DNA of 64,000 bases, taken from the NCBI GenBank assembly GCA_013540605.1, contig JABVCK010000009.1:269942-333941 (forward strand). The letters run 5' to 3'. The position numbers and the translations under genes were made by a program. The number at the start of each line of letters is the position of its first letter. The stretch's first letter is position 1. The stretch is from Bacillota bacterium (GTDB lineage Bacteria > Bacillota > Clostridia > Ch29). Below are positions 27,789-35,100 of the stretch, in pieces. The notes below the pieces were generated by a model, which ran no database searches, was not told the origin of the DNA, and saw nothing but the letters and a program-made list of their open reading frames with translations.

Positions 27789-28043
27789 ATGGATAAAAGC
27801 TTTAGAGAACCGATCCGATTTAAGTGGATATGGGTGGTACTGGCAATCATAACCCTTGCCGGAGTACCATGGTACCTGCCGCAGGGAACCATTTACCCGA
27901 TAATACTGGGCTTCCCATACTGGGCATTTATTTCAGTGGTGTCGACAATCGTCCTGGCTGTATTCATGACCTATGTAATCAACAACTACTGGGATATGGA
28001 GTCCCTTGTGGAACAGGATGAAGAAGGGGGGCAGGATAAATGA
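27789..28043 (+). CDS. DUF3311-like small membrane protein, symporter partner
   Basis: An 84-residue protein with two transmembrane segments (FKWIWVVLAIITLAGVPWYL and WAFISVVSTIVLAVFMTYVI) and a charged C-terminal tail ending EQDEEGGQDK. Small DUF3311-type proteins are commonly encoded directly before sodium:solute symporters and are thought to be accessory subunits. Here the stop overlaps the symporter start as ATGA, supporting a stoichiometric complex. An AAAGGAG site precedes the ATG. It is the first gene of the sigma-54 operon. Confidence 0.82.
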   Translation: MDKSFREPIRFKWIWVVLAIITLAGVPWYLPQGTIYPIILGFPYWAFISVVSTIVLAVFMTYVINNYWDMESLVEQDEEGGQDK

Positions 28044-29536
28044 GCGAAGTTAAATTCATCGGTTGGCACGGTCTTGTAGTACTTGTTCTTTATGCCGTTT
28101 TCATAATGGCTACATGTATTTACCTTTCCGCAAGACAAACCAGAAAAGACAGCCTGAAAAGCTTCTACATTGGCGGTGGGGGATTGGGAGCCATGCTGCT
28201 GTTCTTCACCCTTTACGCCACGCAGTACAGCGGTAATACGGTTGTAGGCTATGCGCCGGCCGCCTATAGGACCGGGTATGCATACTTCCAATCAATACCG
28301 TTCTTCATAATGGTCATAGTTGGTTATCTCCTTTTTGCACCGAGGCTGCACGTACTGGCTAAAAAGCACAACTTTGTAACACCCTCCGACTGGCTGCAGA
28401 AGCGGTTTGAATCAAAGGCGGTAACCCTTTTAGGAACCATTCTTATGGCATATGGGCTCAGCAACTATCTTCTTGAGCAGCTGGTAGCGATGGGCCATGC
28501 GATTTCAGGGCTTACAGCCGGTTTTATTCCGTATTTTTACGGGGTAATATTTCTCGTTATAATCATGTTCATATACGAATGGCTGGGCGGAATGAAGGCC
28601 GTTGCCATTGCGGATACCATAAACGGTATAGCCCTGATGATAGGGGTAGTAAGCCTTATGTTCCTGTCGCTCAGGTACTTCGGGAGCTTAGGCGAAGCGG
28701 CGCAGTTCATAGTTAATGAAGCGCCCAAGAAGATTGGCGTACCGGCATTGGAGACGAGCATCAACTGGATCAGCATATATATCCTGGTAGGTGTTGGAGC
28801 GGCTGTCTATCCCCATGCTATCCAGAGGATATACGCTGCCAAGAGTGAGAAGGTGCTTAAGAAATCCCTGAGCAGGATGGCATGGATGCCCTTTATCACA
28901 TCGGGGATGGTGTTTATTATCGGTATAATCGGTATCAAGGCATTCCCGGGATTGGATAAAGCGCAATCAGAGAAGCTTATAGGCATGGTTGCAAATGTCA
29001 TCGCTTCCAAGTCGGCGCTGAACTACTGGATGATGATGATACTTTATACCGGTATCATCGGGGCCATAATGTCCACTACGGACTCGGTTATCCTGGCATT
29101 ATCGTCCCTGATTTCCAATGACATCTACGGCAGATTCGTTAAGCCGGGCGCAAGCGAGAAGGACAAGGTTTTATGGGGCAAGATTGTGGGTATATGCATT
29201 GTGCTGCTCCTGCTCATAATCGCCTGGAAACCGCCGGCAACCCTTTATGAGATCTTCGTGCTTAAGTTTGAGATACTTATTCAGGTTGCTCCGGCATTCC
29301 TGCTGGGACTATATTGGAAGAAACTGAACAAGAACGGCGTGCTCCTTGGCATGATTATCGGTGCCGTAGTTGCTTCGGGTATGACCTTCGCAGGCGTAAA
29401 AACATTCCATGGTGTTCACGGCGGGGTTATAGGCCTTGCAATTAACATGGCGATTTGCATACTGATAAGCTTGGCAGTACCCAGTTCTAAGGATGAGGAG
29501 AAAAAGGCTGAAGAGATTATCAGCCTGAATGCCTAG
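28040..29536 (+). CDS. Sodium:solute symporter (SSS family)
   Basis: A 498-residue transporter with about 13 transmembrane helices, in the SSS (SLC5-like) fold. It would import a solute with sodium. Typical stretches are LKSFYIGGGGLGAMLLFFTLYATQYS (first helix pair), the sodium-site region AIMSTTDSVILALSSLISNDIYGR, and LYEIFVLKFEILIQVAPAFLLGLYW. It overlaps the DUF3311 gene by four bases. Its position in an operon with a hydro-lyase, a CoA-transferase and a lyase suggests the substrate is the carboxylic acid those enzymes degrade, not proline or glucose; that is inference from context. Confidence 0.9.
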   Translation: MSEVKFIGWHGLVVLVLYAVFIMATCIYLSARQTRKDSLKSFYIGGGGLGAMLLFFTLYATQYSGNTVVGYAPAAYRTGYAYFQSIPFFIMVIVGYLLFAPRLHVLAKKHNFVTPSDWLQKRFESKAVTLLGTILMAYGLSNYLLEQLVAMGHAISGLTAGFIPYFYGVIFLVIIMFIYEWLGGMKAVAIADTINGIALMIGVVSLMFLSLRYFGSLGEAAQFIVNEAPKKIGVPALETSINWISIYILVGVGAAVYPHAIQRIYAAKSEKVLKKSLSRMAWMPFITSGMVFIIGIIGIKAFPGLDKAQSEKLIGMVANVIASKSALNYWMMMILYTGIIGAIMSTTDSVILALSSLISNDIYGRFVKPGASEKDKVLWGKIVGICIVLLLLIIAWKPPATLYEIFVLKFEILIQVAPAFLLGLYWKKLNKNGVLLGMIIGAVVASGMTFAGVKTFHGVHGGVIGLAINMAICILISLAVPSSKDEEKKAEEIISLNA

Positions 29537-29547
29537 AAGCAAAATTT

Positions 29548-29636
29548 GGGGACATTCTTTCGAGGTACTAGGTACTAGGTGCTAGCAACTGATAACTGAC
29601 AACTGGTAACTGGCAACTGCTAGACGGAGTGTCCCC
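29548..29636. repeat. GGGGACA/TGTCCCC-bracketed word-repeat element
   Basis: Left bracket TTTGGGGACATTC, right bracket GTGTCCCCTTTAATTAA. The interior contains GGTACTAGGTACTAGGTGC and AACTGATAACTGACAACTGG. It splits the sigma-54 operon between the symporter gene and the hydro-lyase gene, a 199-bp gap otherwise without features. Confidence 0.7.
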
Positions 29637-29735
29637 TTTAATTAAGGGTGGAGGGGGAGGCTTTTCTCCCTCTGCGGGTAATATAATTTATGAATAATGA
29701 ATAATGTCCATTTTTCCAAAAAGGGGGGGACATGA

Positions 29736-30995
29736 ATGGGGAATACGGTTACAGAGAAGATACTGGCCAAGGCTGCCGGCAAGAAAAACGTTGAGGTGGG
29801 CGAAATCATAGAGGCTGAGATCGACCTGGTTATGGGTACCGACGTCATGATGCCCTTATCCTTCGAGATAATGGAGGAAATAGGCGCCAAGAGGGTTTTT
29901 GACAGGGAGAAGGTCGTTGTAGTGCTAGACCACTTTGCACCGGCGCCTAACATCAAGTCCGCCAGCCAGGCCAGGGATATAAGGGAGAACTGCAAAAAGT
30001 TTGGTATTGACCATATGATCGAGGTGGGCAGGGGTGGCGTTTGCCACACCATAATACCGGATATGGGGTTTGCGGCGCCGGGAGAAGTGATTGTCGGAAG
30101 CGATTCGCACACCACGACCTACGGGGCGCTGGGGGCGTTTTCCACCGGCCTTGGGAGTACCGATATAGCGGTGGCGCTGACCCTCGGGAAACTGTGGTTC
30201 AGGGTTCCACCTACGATAAAGGTGAATTTTACTGGTGAATTACCCGAACTGATTATGGGGAAGGATTTGATTCTGAGGCTGCTTGGCCAGATCGGGGCCG
30301 ACGGGGCGAGGTATAAGACCCTGGAATTCTCCGGAGAAATAATCAGCCGGCTTGAAATGGACGACAGGTTTACGATCTGCAACATGGGAGTCGAGGGTGG
30401 AGCGAAAAACGCCATAATCGAACCCGACGATAAGACCCTTGGCTACCTTGAGCGGGTATGTAAAAAGCCCTATGACATTATCCGGAGCGATGCGGATGCG
30501 GCATACGAAAACATTATTGAGATTGACTGTACCGGTATGGAGCCGCAGGTCGCCTGTCCCCACAGCCCGGACAATGTAAGTCCGGTTTCGGAGGTCAAGG
30601 GGATAAAGGTAAACCAGGTATACATCGGCTCCTGTACAAACGGAAGGATATCCGATCTGAGGACGGCAGCAAGGTTTTTGAAGGGCAGGACGGTACACCC
30701 TGATGTACGGCTGATTGTGACCCCCGCCAGCCAGGAGGTTTACCTTCAGGCGGTGAGGGAAGGGCTGGCCGAAATTTTTGTAGAGGCCGGGGCCGCGTTC
30801 AACACACCCTCATGCGGGGCTTGCTTCGGCGGACACTTTGGCGTGATTGCTGGGGGCGAAGTATGCCTGTCCACGACCAACAGGAATTTCAGGGGTAGAA
30901 TGGGCAGCAACGAGGGCATGGTATACCTTGCATCGCCTGCGGTGGCTGCGGCAACCGCATTGAGCGGGCGGATATCAGACCCGAGGGAGGTGTAG
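29736..30995 (+). CDS. Aconitase-superfamily hydro-lyase, large subunit (LeuC/HacA/DmdA type)
   Basis: Large subunit of a [4Fe-4S] hydro-lyase, 419 residues, the length of the clostridial/archaeal LeuC-HacA branch. The three cluster cysteines are present: C300 in GSCTNG, C360 and C363 in PSCGACFGG. Active-site segments include VLDHFAPAP, GSDSHTTTYGALGAF and TTNRNFRGRMG. These enzymes move or add water on isopropylmalate, homocitrate, citraconate or 2,3-dimethylmalate. Context argues against leucine synthesis: no leuA or leuB is near, and a CoA-transferase and an HMG-CoA-lyase-like gene follow under a sigma-54 catabolic promoter. The small subunit gene starts two bases after the stop. Confidence 0.88.
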   Translation: MGNTVTEKILAKAAGKKNVEVGEIIEAEIDLVMGTDVMMPLSFEIMEEIGAKRVFDREKVVVVLDHFAPAPNIKSASQARDIRENCKKFGIDHMIEVGRGGVCHTIIPDMGFAAPGEVIVGSDSHTTTYGALGAFSTGLGSTDIAVALTLGKLWFRVPPTIKVNFTGELPELIMGKDLILRLLGQIGADGARYKTLEFSGEIISRLEMDDRFTICNMGVEGGAKNAIIEPDDKTLGYLERVCKKPYDIIRSDADAAYENIIEIDCTGMEPQVACPHSPDNVSPVSEVKGIKVNQVYIGSCTNGRISDLRTAARFLKGRTVHPDVRLIVTPASQEVYLQAVREGLAEIFVEAGAAFNTPSCGACFGGHFGVIAGGEVCLSTTNRNFRGRMGSNEGMVYLASPAVAAATALSGRISDPREV

Positions 30996-30997
30996 TC

Positions 30998-31501
30998 ATG
31001 GTGCTGACCGGGAAGGTATTCAAGTTTGGGGATAATATCGACACTGATGTAATAATCCCTGCGAGGTATCTGGTTACTACCGACCCTGCCGCATTGGCCG
31101 AGCACTGCATGGAAGACGTGTCGGCAACCTTTGCGAAGGAAGTCCGGAAAGGGGATATAATCGTAGGCGGTTCCAACTTCGGATGCGGCAGCTCGAGGGA
31201 GCAGGCTGTGCTGGCAATAATGGGGTGTGGCGTCAAGGTGGTGCTTGCGGAGAGCTTTGCCAGGATATTCTATAGAAACTGCATAAACAGGGGCTTGTAT
31301 GCCTTGGAGGTTTCTAAGGCAACCCTGGACAGGATTTTCCAGGGAGATGCGATATCCGTGGACCTGGAAAAGGGAGAGATCATCAAAGAAGGAAGTTCTG
31401 AGTTCTTCAATTTCAAGCCGATCTCCGATGAGATGAAAAGAATTGTGGCTGCGGGAGGCATTATTCCGTATACCAGGCAGAGGATTGCTAAAGAAGTATA
31501 G
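30998..31501 (+). CDS. Aconitase-superfamily hydro-lyase, small subunit (LeuD/DmdB type)
   Basis: Swivel-domain subunit of the hydro-lyase, 167 residues, typical of the short LeuD branch. It has the opening GKVFKFGDNIDTDVIIPARYL, the active-site loop GGSNFGCGSSREQAVLAI, and ESFARIFYRNCINRGL. The substrate-recognition loop after the first helix reads YLVTTDP; in isopropylmalate isomerases of this branch the third position is usually Arg or Asn. Val there hints at a less polar or shorter substrate side chain. It is separated from the large subunit by two bases, so the two are co-translated as a heterodimer. Confidence 0.88.
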   Translation: MVLTGKVFKFGDNIDTDVIIPARYLVTTDPAALAEHCMEDVSATFAKEVRKGDIIVGGSNFGCGSSREQAVLAIMGCGVKVVLAESFARIFYRNCINRGLYALEVSKATLDRIFQGDAISVDLEKGEIIKEGSSEFFNFKPISDEMKRIVAAGGIIPYTRQRIAKEV

Positions 31502-31516
31502 GGGAGGGACATCAAA

Positions 31517-32719
31517 ATGAGCGAAAAAAGAGTAGGCGCGTTGGAAGGAGTAAGGGTTCTTGACTTGACAAGGGTGCTGGCCGGTCCCTTTGCAGCCATG
31601 ATGCTGGCGGATATGGGCGCCGAGGTAATCAAGATAGAGGTGCCCGGCAGGGGGGACGACAGCAGAGCCTTCGGCCCGTTTATAAACGGTGAGAGCGCAT
31701 ATTACATGAACCTGAACAGGAACAAAAAGGGAGTTACATTGGATCTAAAGAGCCCCGAGGGGAAAGAAATATTTCTGGAAATGGTAAAGAAATCAGACGT
31801 TGTAGTGGAAAACTACAGGCCCGGTACCATGGAGAAGCTGGGGCTTGGATACGATAAACTGAAGGAAGTCAATGAGGGGATAGTATACGCGGCCGTATCC
31901 GGTTTCGGACATTACGGGCCCTATATGAAAAGACCCGGCTACGACATTATCGGCCAGGCAATGGGCGGCCTGATGAGCACCACCGGCTGGCCGGGCGGAG
32001 AGCCAACCCGTACGGGAACCGCCATGGGCGATGTTCTCGGAGGGCTTTCGGTGGCCGTGGGCATACTGGCAGCCCTGAAGAGCAAGGATGCTACCGGCAA
32101 AGGGCAGAAGGTGGATGTGGCATTAGTGGATTCCGTCGTAGCCAGCATGGAGATCATTACGCAGATCTACCTGGCGGAGGGCAGAATACCCGAGCGTATT
32201 GGGAACAGGTATGAAACCGTATATCCCTACGACTCATTCAAGGCAAAGGATGGCAGCCTAGTTATCGGGGCGGGGAATGAGAAGCTGTACCAGGACCTCT
32301 GCAAGGTGATGGGAACCCCCGAACTCGCTTACGATGAAAGATTCAATACCATACCGAAGAGGAAAGAAAGGCATGTGGAGATGAAACAGATAATAGAGGA
32401 GTGGACAAAGGACAAGACCGTGGAAGAGCTGGTTGACATGCTTCTCAACGCGGGGGTGCCTGCAGCCCCGATATATGGGGTTGACCAGGTGGTCAAGGAC
32501 CCCCATATCGCAGAGGCAAGGGAAATGTTCGTGAAGGTCAAGCACCCCAAAGCCGGAGACACAACCCTGACAGGATGCCATATCAAGCTCTACGATACGA
32601 AACCGGAAATAAGGACTCCTGCCCCGCTGCTCGGACAGCATAATGAAGAAATCTACTGCGGCTGGTTGGGATACAGCAAGGAGAAACTTGAACAACTTAA
32701 AGAACGGGCAATAATATAG
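31517..32719 (+). CDS. Class III (CaiB/BaiF family) CoA-transferase
   Basis: Transfers CoA between carboxylic acids; forms interlocked dimers in the cytoplasm. The 400-residue protein shows the family opening LEGVRVLDLTRVLAGPFAAMMLADMGAEVIKIE, the segment YYMNLNRNKKGVTLDLKSPEG, and the catalytic Asp (about residue 172) in TAMGDVLGG. Relatives include succinyl-CoA:citramalate, :malate and :mesaconate transferases. GGAGGG lies seven bases before the ATG. It lies between the hydro-lyase and the lyase, fitting a role in activating the hydroxy-acid product before cleavage. The CoA donor is unknown. Confidence 0.92.
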   Translation: MSEKRVGALEGVRVLDLTRVLAGPFAAMMLADMGAEVIKIEVPGRGDDSRAFGPFINGESAYYMNLNRNKKGVTLDLKSPEGKEIFLEMVKKSDVVVENYRPGTMEKLGLGYDKLKEVNEGIVYAAVSGFGHYGPYMKRPGYDIIGQAMGGLMSTTGWPGGEPTRTGTAMGDVLGGLSVAVGILAALKSKDATGKGQKVDVALVDSVVASMEIITQIYLAEGRIPERIGNRYETVYPYDSFKAKDGSLVIGAGNEKLYQDLCKVMGTPELAYDERFNTIPKRKERHVEMKQIIEEWTKDKTVEELVDMLLNAGVPAAPIYGVDQVVKDPHIAEAREMFVKVKHPKAGDTTLTGCHIKLYDTKPEIRTPAPLLGQHNEEIYCGWLGYSKEKLEQLKERAII

Positions 32720-32736
32720 GAAAAGAGGGTATGAAA

Positions 32737-33636
32737 ATGAACTTGCCGGACAGGGTTGATGTTGTTGAGGTATGCCCGAGGGACGGTTTCCAGATTGTGA
32801 AGGATTTTATCAGAACGGAAGACAAGATAGAGATCATCAAAAAAGTAATCGACGCTGGCGTAAAGTTTATAGAGATAACGTCATATGTACACCCCAAGTG
32901 GGTACCCCAGATGGCCGACGCCGGAGACGTTGTGGATGCGGTCAAGGGCTATGCCGAGGGCAAAGACGTGGAGCTTATAGCACTGGTGCCGAACAAGGTC
33001 GGCGCTGTAAAAGCCTTTGAGGCTGGGCTGGACTGGATAACCTATGTGGTCTCCGCAAGCGAAAGCCACAACATGAAGAACATCAACAGGACCATAGAGC
33101 AGTCCTTCGCCGAACTGGAAGAGATTTGCGCCATAAAGGCGGATACCAGGATCAGGCTTGCTATTGCCACCACCTTTGGATGCCCCTTTGGCGAAGAGGT
33201 GCCGGTGGAGAGGGTAATAGACATGGCAAAACGGGGACTTGAACTGGGAGTGGGCAAAGTGGTGCTCGCCGACACCATAGGCATTGCCAACCCGGTTCAG
33301 GTAAAATCTATAATAGGCAAGGTAAAGGAACAGGTAGACGTGGAATTGCTCGGTGTGCATCTGCACGATACCCGCGGCATGGGGCTGGCAAACACTTATG
33401 TGGCTGTTACCGAAGGCATCAGGTATTTCGAATCGGCGGTGGGAGGTCTTGGAGGATGTCCCTTTGCGCCCGGAGCGGCAGGCAACATTGCCACAGAGGA
33501 TATGATTAATATGTTTCATTCAATGGGAGTGGAAACGGGAGTAGCCATGGATAGGATTTTTGAGGCGGTGAGCCTTGTCAGAGAGAAAGTGAATTCGCCG
33601 GTGGTAAGCCACATGGCAAACGTATGCAGAATATGA
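32737..33636 (+). CDS. HMG-CoA lyase-like enzyme (hydroxyacyl-CoA lyase)
   Basis: A TIM-barrel lyase of about 299 residues that cleaves 3-hydroxy-3-methyl acyl-CoA esters. Key residues of HMG-CoA lyases are present: Arg-Asp in CPRDGFQ, the metal-binding HLHDTRGMGLAN histidines, and the catalytic cysteine loop GLGGCPFAPGAAGNIATED. VLADTIGIANP is the barrel's conserved strand. Candidate reactions are HMG-CoA to acetyl-CoA plus acetoacetate, or citramalyl-CoA to acetyl-CoA plus pyruvate. The ATG at 32737 is seven bases after AGAGGG; the ATG at 32731 is too close to it. It is the last gene of the operon, followed by a strong hairpin. Confidence 0.9.
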   Translation: MNLPDRVDVVEVCPRDGFQIVKDFIRTEDKIEIIKKVIDAGVKFIEITSYVHPKWVPQMADAGDVVDAVKGYAEGKDVELIALVPNKVGAVKAFEAGLDWITYVVSASESHNMKNINRTIEQSFAELEEICAIKADTRIRLAIATTFGCPFGEEVPVERVIDMAKRGLELGVGKVVLADTIGIANPVQVKSIIGKVKEQVDVELLGVHLHDTRGMGLANTYVAVTEGIRYFESAVGGLGGCPFAPGAAGNIATEDMINMFHSMGVETGVAMDRIFEAVSLVREKVNSPVVSHMANVCRI

Positions 33637-33666
33637 GCTGTATGGGGTAATCATATATGGGGTATA

Positions 33667-33706
33667 AACATAAGGCAGGTCCGTCATGGACCTGCCTTAT
33701 GTTTTG
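33667..33706 (+). terminator. Terminator of the sigma-54 catabolic operon
   Basis: A 16-bp perfect stem, AACATAAGGCAGGTCC against its complement, with loop GTCAT and four T. It lies 30 bases after the lyase stop. Confidence 0.85.
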
Positions 33707-33711
33707 AGCAC

Positions 33712-33738
33712 GGGACAAGGGGACAGGTCCCTTGTCCC
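33712..33738. repeat. GGGACAAGGG/CCCTTGTCCC palindrome
   Basis: Ten-base inverted arms (33712-33721, 33729-33738) around GACAGGT. Resembles the GGGGACA brackets of the dispersed elements and marks the left edge of a gene fragment. Confidence 0.55.
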
Positions 33739-33740
33739 TT

Positions 33741-33993
33741 TTTGACATCACTACCGGATTGCCCGCAGGCCATGTAGCAGTGAGTACCACCGACCCCAAA
33801 GGCAACATAACCACAAAGATATGCGAAAAAGCAGGTCATCTCTACCAGGTAAAAGACGGCAGCATTGTAACCGCCACATACACTTACTACAATAAATATA
33901 TTGATAAATTTATCGACTCCGGCTGAAAAAGCCATGCAGGAGTTGGGCATTAGTGAGGCCGATTTAAACGCTTTAAACGTGGAATTAGAATAG
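33741..33993 (+). pseudogene. 3' fragment of an unknown gene with a frameshift
   Basis: Protein-like sequence without a start codon or ribosome site: FDITTGLPAGHVAVSTTDP, later YNKYIDKFID. After about position 33918 the reading continues in another frame as TPAEKAMQELGISEADLNAL and stops at 33993. A single base indel would join the two into one C-terminal piece of about 84 residues. The left end coincides with the GGGACAAGGG palindrome, so the rest of the gene was lost there. I do not recognise the family. Confidence 0.5.
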
Positions 33994-34076
33994 CACTATA
34001 ACTCCTGTTGACTGATTCAATATAACGTATATAATTAAAATAGCATATGCCAATATAGTTGACAGGGGGCAAGCAA

Positions 34077-34451
34077 ATGTATTCGGAAGAGGTAATGAAA
34101 CTGTTCAGCAATCCGGAAAACTGGGGGATAATCGAGGATGCGGACGGCATCGGTGAGGCAGGAACGAGTGACTGCGGGGATTATCTGGTCATTTTTTTGA
34201 AAGTGGATGAAGAAGAAAGGATTAGTGATATCAAATTTCAGGTGTACGGGTGCTGTTCAGCTATAGCAACCAGCAGCATGACTACGATACTGGCAAAGGG
34301 GAAAACGGTTGAACAGGCATTGAGAATTACCGAGGAGGACATTGTAGACGCTTTGGGAGGCCTTCCTGAAGAAAAAGTTCACTGTTCTTTGCTTGGGGTA
34401 GCGGCGCTTAACGCGGCAATAGAGGATTACCGTTCAAGGAAAGGAGACTAA
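34077..34451 (+). CDS. IscU/NifU-like iron-sulfur cluster scaffold
   Basis: A 124-residue scaffold-type protein on which Fe-S clusters are assembled in the cytoplasm. It opens YSEEVMKLFSNPENWGIIEDADG, close to the NifU N-terminal domain. The three ligand cysteines of that domain are in place: TSDCGD, GCCSAIATSS and KVHCSLLG. Asp in SDCGD matches the conserved Asp of the IscU site. The ATG at 34077 is seven bases after GGGGGC; the TTG at 34059 lacks a site. No cysteine desulfurase is adjacent, so this is a solitary paralogue. Confidence 0.88.
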   Translation: MYSEEVMKLFSNPENWGIIEDADGIGEAGTSDCGDYLVIFLKVDEEERISDIKFQVYGCCSAIATSSMTTILAKGKTVEQALRITEEDIVDALGGLPEEKVHCSLLGVAALNAAIEDYRSRKGD

Positions 34452-34462
34452 CAAGGTATGCG

Positions 34463-34491
34463 TTGGCATCAGGGAAGATATGTGATAGAAT
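34463..34491 (+). promoter_or_regulatory. Promoter of the micro-ORF unit
   Basis: TTGGCA (34463-34468), a 17-base spacer and TAGAAT (34486-34491). It begins 12 bases after the IscU-like stop, implying a separate short transcript. Confidence 0.55.
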
Positions 34492-34518
34492 AGCACCGTA
34501 CGGGAAAGGGGTGCTGAC

Positions 34519-34569
34519 ATGGCTTTCAATGTTTGTGACAGGAATGGAGAGCATATACGGAAAAAATAA
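34519..34569 (+). CDS. Candidate 16-residue peptide, MAFNVCDRNGEHIRKK
   Basis: A 17-codon frame with an AAAGGGG ribosome site about seven bases before the ATG, its own upstream promoter, and a terminator hairpin that starts at the very next base after the stop. The peptide has one Cys and a basic tail, with no membrane segment. It is too short to assign. It could be a real small protein, a leader, or a coincidence inside an sRNA. Confidence 0.4.
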   Translation: MAFNVCDRNGEHIRKK

Positions 34570-34603
34570 GAGTTCATATTCCGCATGCCTGGAATATGAA
34601 CTC
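34570..34603. terminator. Hairpin terminator shared by micro-ORF unit and bactofilin operon
   Basis: GAGTTCATATTCC (34570-34582) pairs perfectly with GGAATATGAACTC (34591-34603), with a weak T/A tail. It lies between convergent transcription units. Confidence 0.75.
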
Positions 34604-34619
34604 TGTTAATGTCTTCACC

Positions 34620-35042
34620 CTAAATGCTGCTGTAGAAGGTCGGCTTTGTATCAACTGTTTGCTTAGTCTCGGTGTTTTCTGCGCCTTCTATTTCAATAAT
34701 CGGTTTTGACACATCTGCGGCCACAACCCGGTTAAAGCTGCTAGTTTCACGATTCCCTTCATGTACGATGACCCCTCCATCATGCATTGTAATATCGCCA
34801 TAGGAAATGTTTTCGCAGTACAGCCGCCCCGAAGGGAATACTTCTATGCTGCTGCTTTCTATGTTTCCACGTAAAACCCCATAAACCTCAACCAAATCAG
34901 AAACAATGTCGCCTTTAAAGTATCCCGAATCAGTTATTATAACTTTTTTTGCATGGAGAATAGACCCGTTAATTTTCCCTCTTACTATAACAGTTCCCTG
35001 TTTTGCCGATTGTTCATGATTGGCTCTTTGGTTGGATAGCAT
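34620..35042 (-). CDS. Bactofilin-like cytoskeletal protein
   Basis: A 140-residue protein whose centre (residues about 15-100) is the bactofilin/DUF583 beta-helix: GTVIVRGKINGSI, AKKVIITDSGYFKGDI, LVEVYGVLRGNIESSSIEVF, GRLYCENISYGDITMHDGGVI. Such proteins polymerise without nucleotides and scaffold cell-wall enzymes. The N- and C-terminal tails are unstructured-looking and the C-terminus is rich in Thr and Glu. An AGGTGA ribosome site precedes the ATG. It lies 58 bases downstream of the actin-like gene on the same strand, so the two are probably one operon. Confidence 0.8.
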   Translation of the reverse strand: MLSNQRANHEQSAKQGTVIVRGKINGSILHAKKVIITDSGYFKGDIVSDLVEVYGVLRGNIESSSIEVFPSGRLYCENISYGDITMHDGGVIVHEGNRETSSFNRVVAADVSKPIIEIEGAENTETKQTVDTKPTFYSSI

Positions 35043-35100
35043 TCTACAGTCATCACCTTTATCTTCATAGTGGAAACATGCATTGCTTAAAACAGGTATA

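Noticed and set aside
29736..31501. Assignment as leuC/leuD of leucine synthesis
   Set aside because: No leuA, leuB or T-box leader is nearby, the operon has a sigma-54 promoter and is followed by CoA-transferase and lyase genes. Not excluded, but context favours catabolism.
33712..33738. GGGACAAGGG palindrome as a second terminator of the catabolic operon
   Set aside because: It has no convincing T tract and resembles the dispersed GGGGACA brackets; the true terminator is the 16-bp stem just before it.
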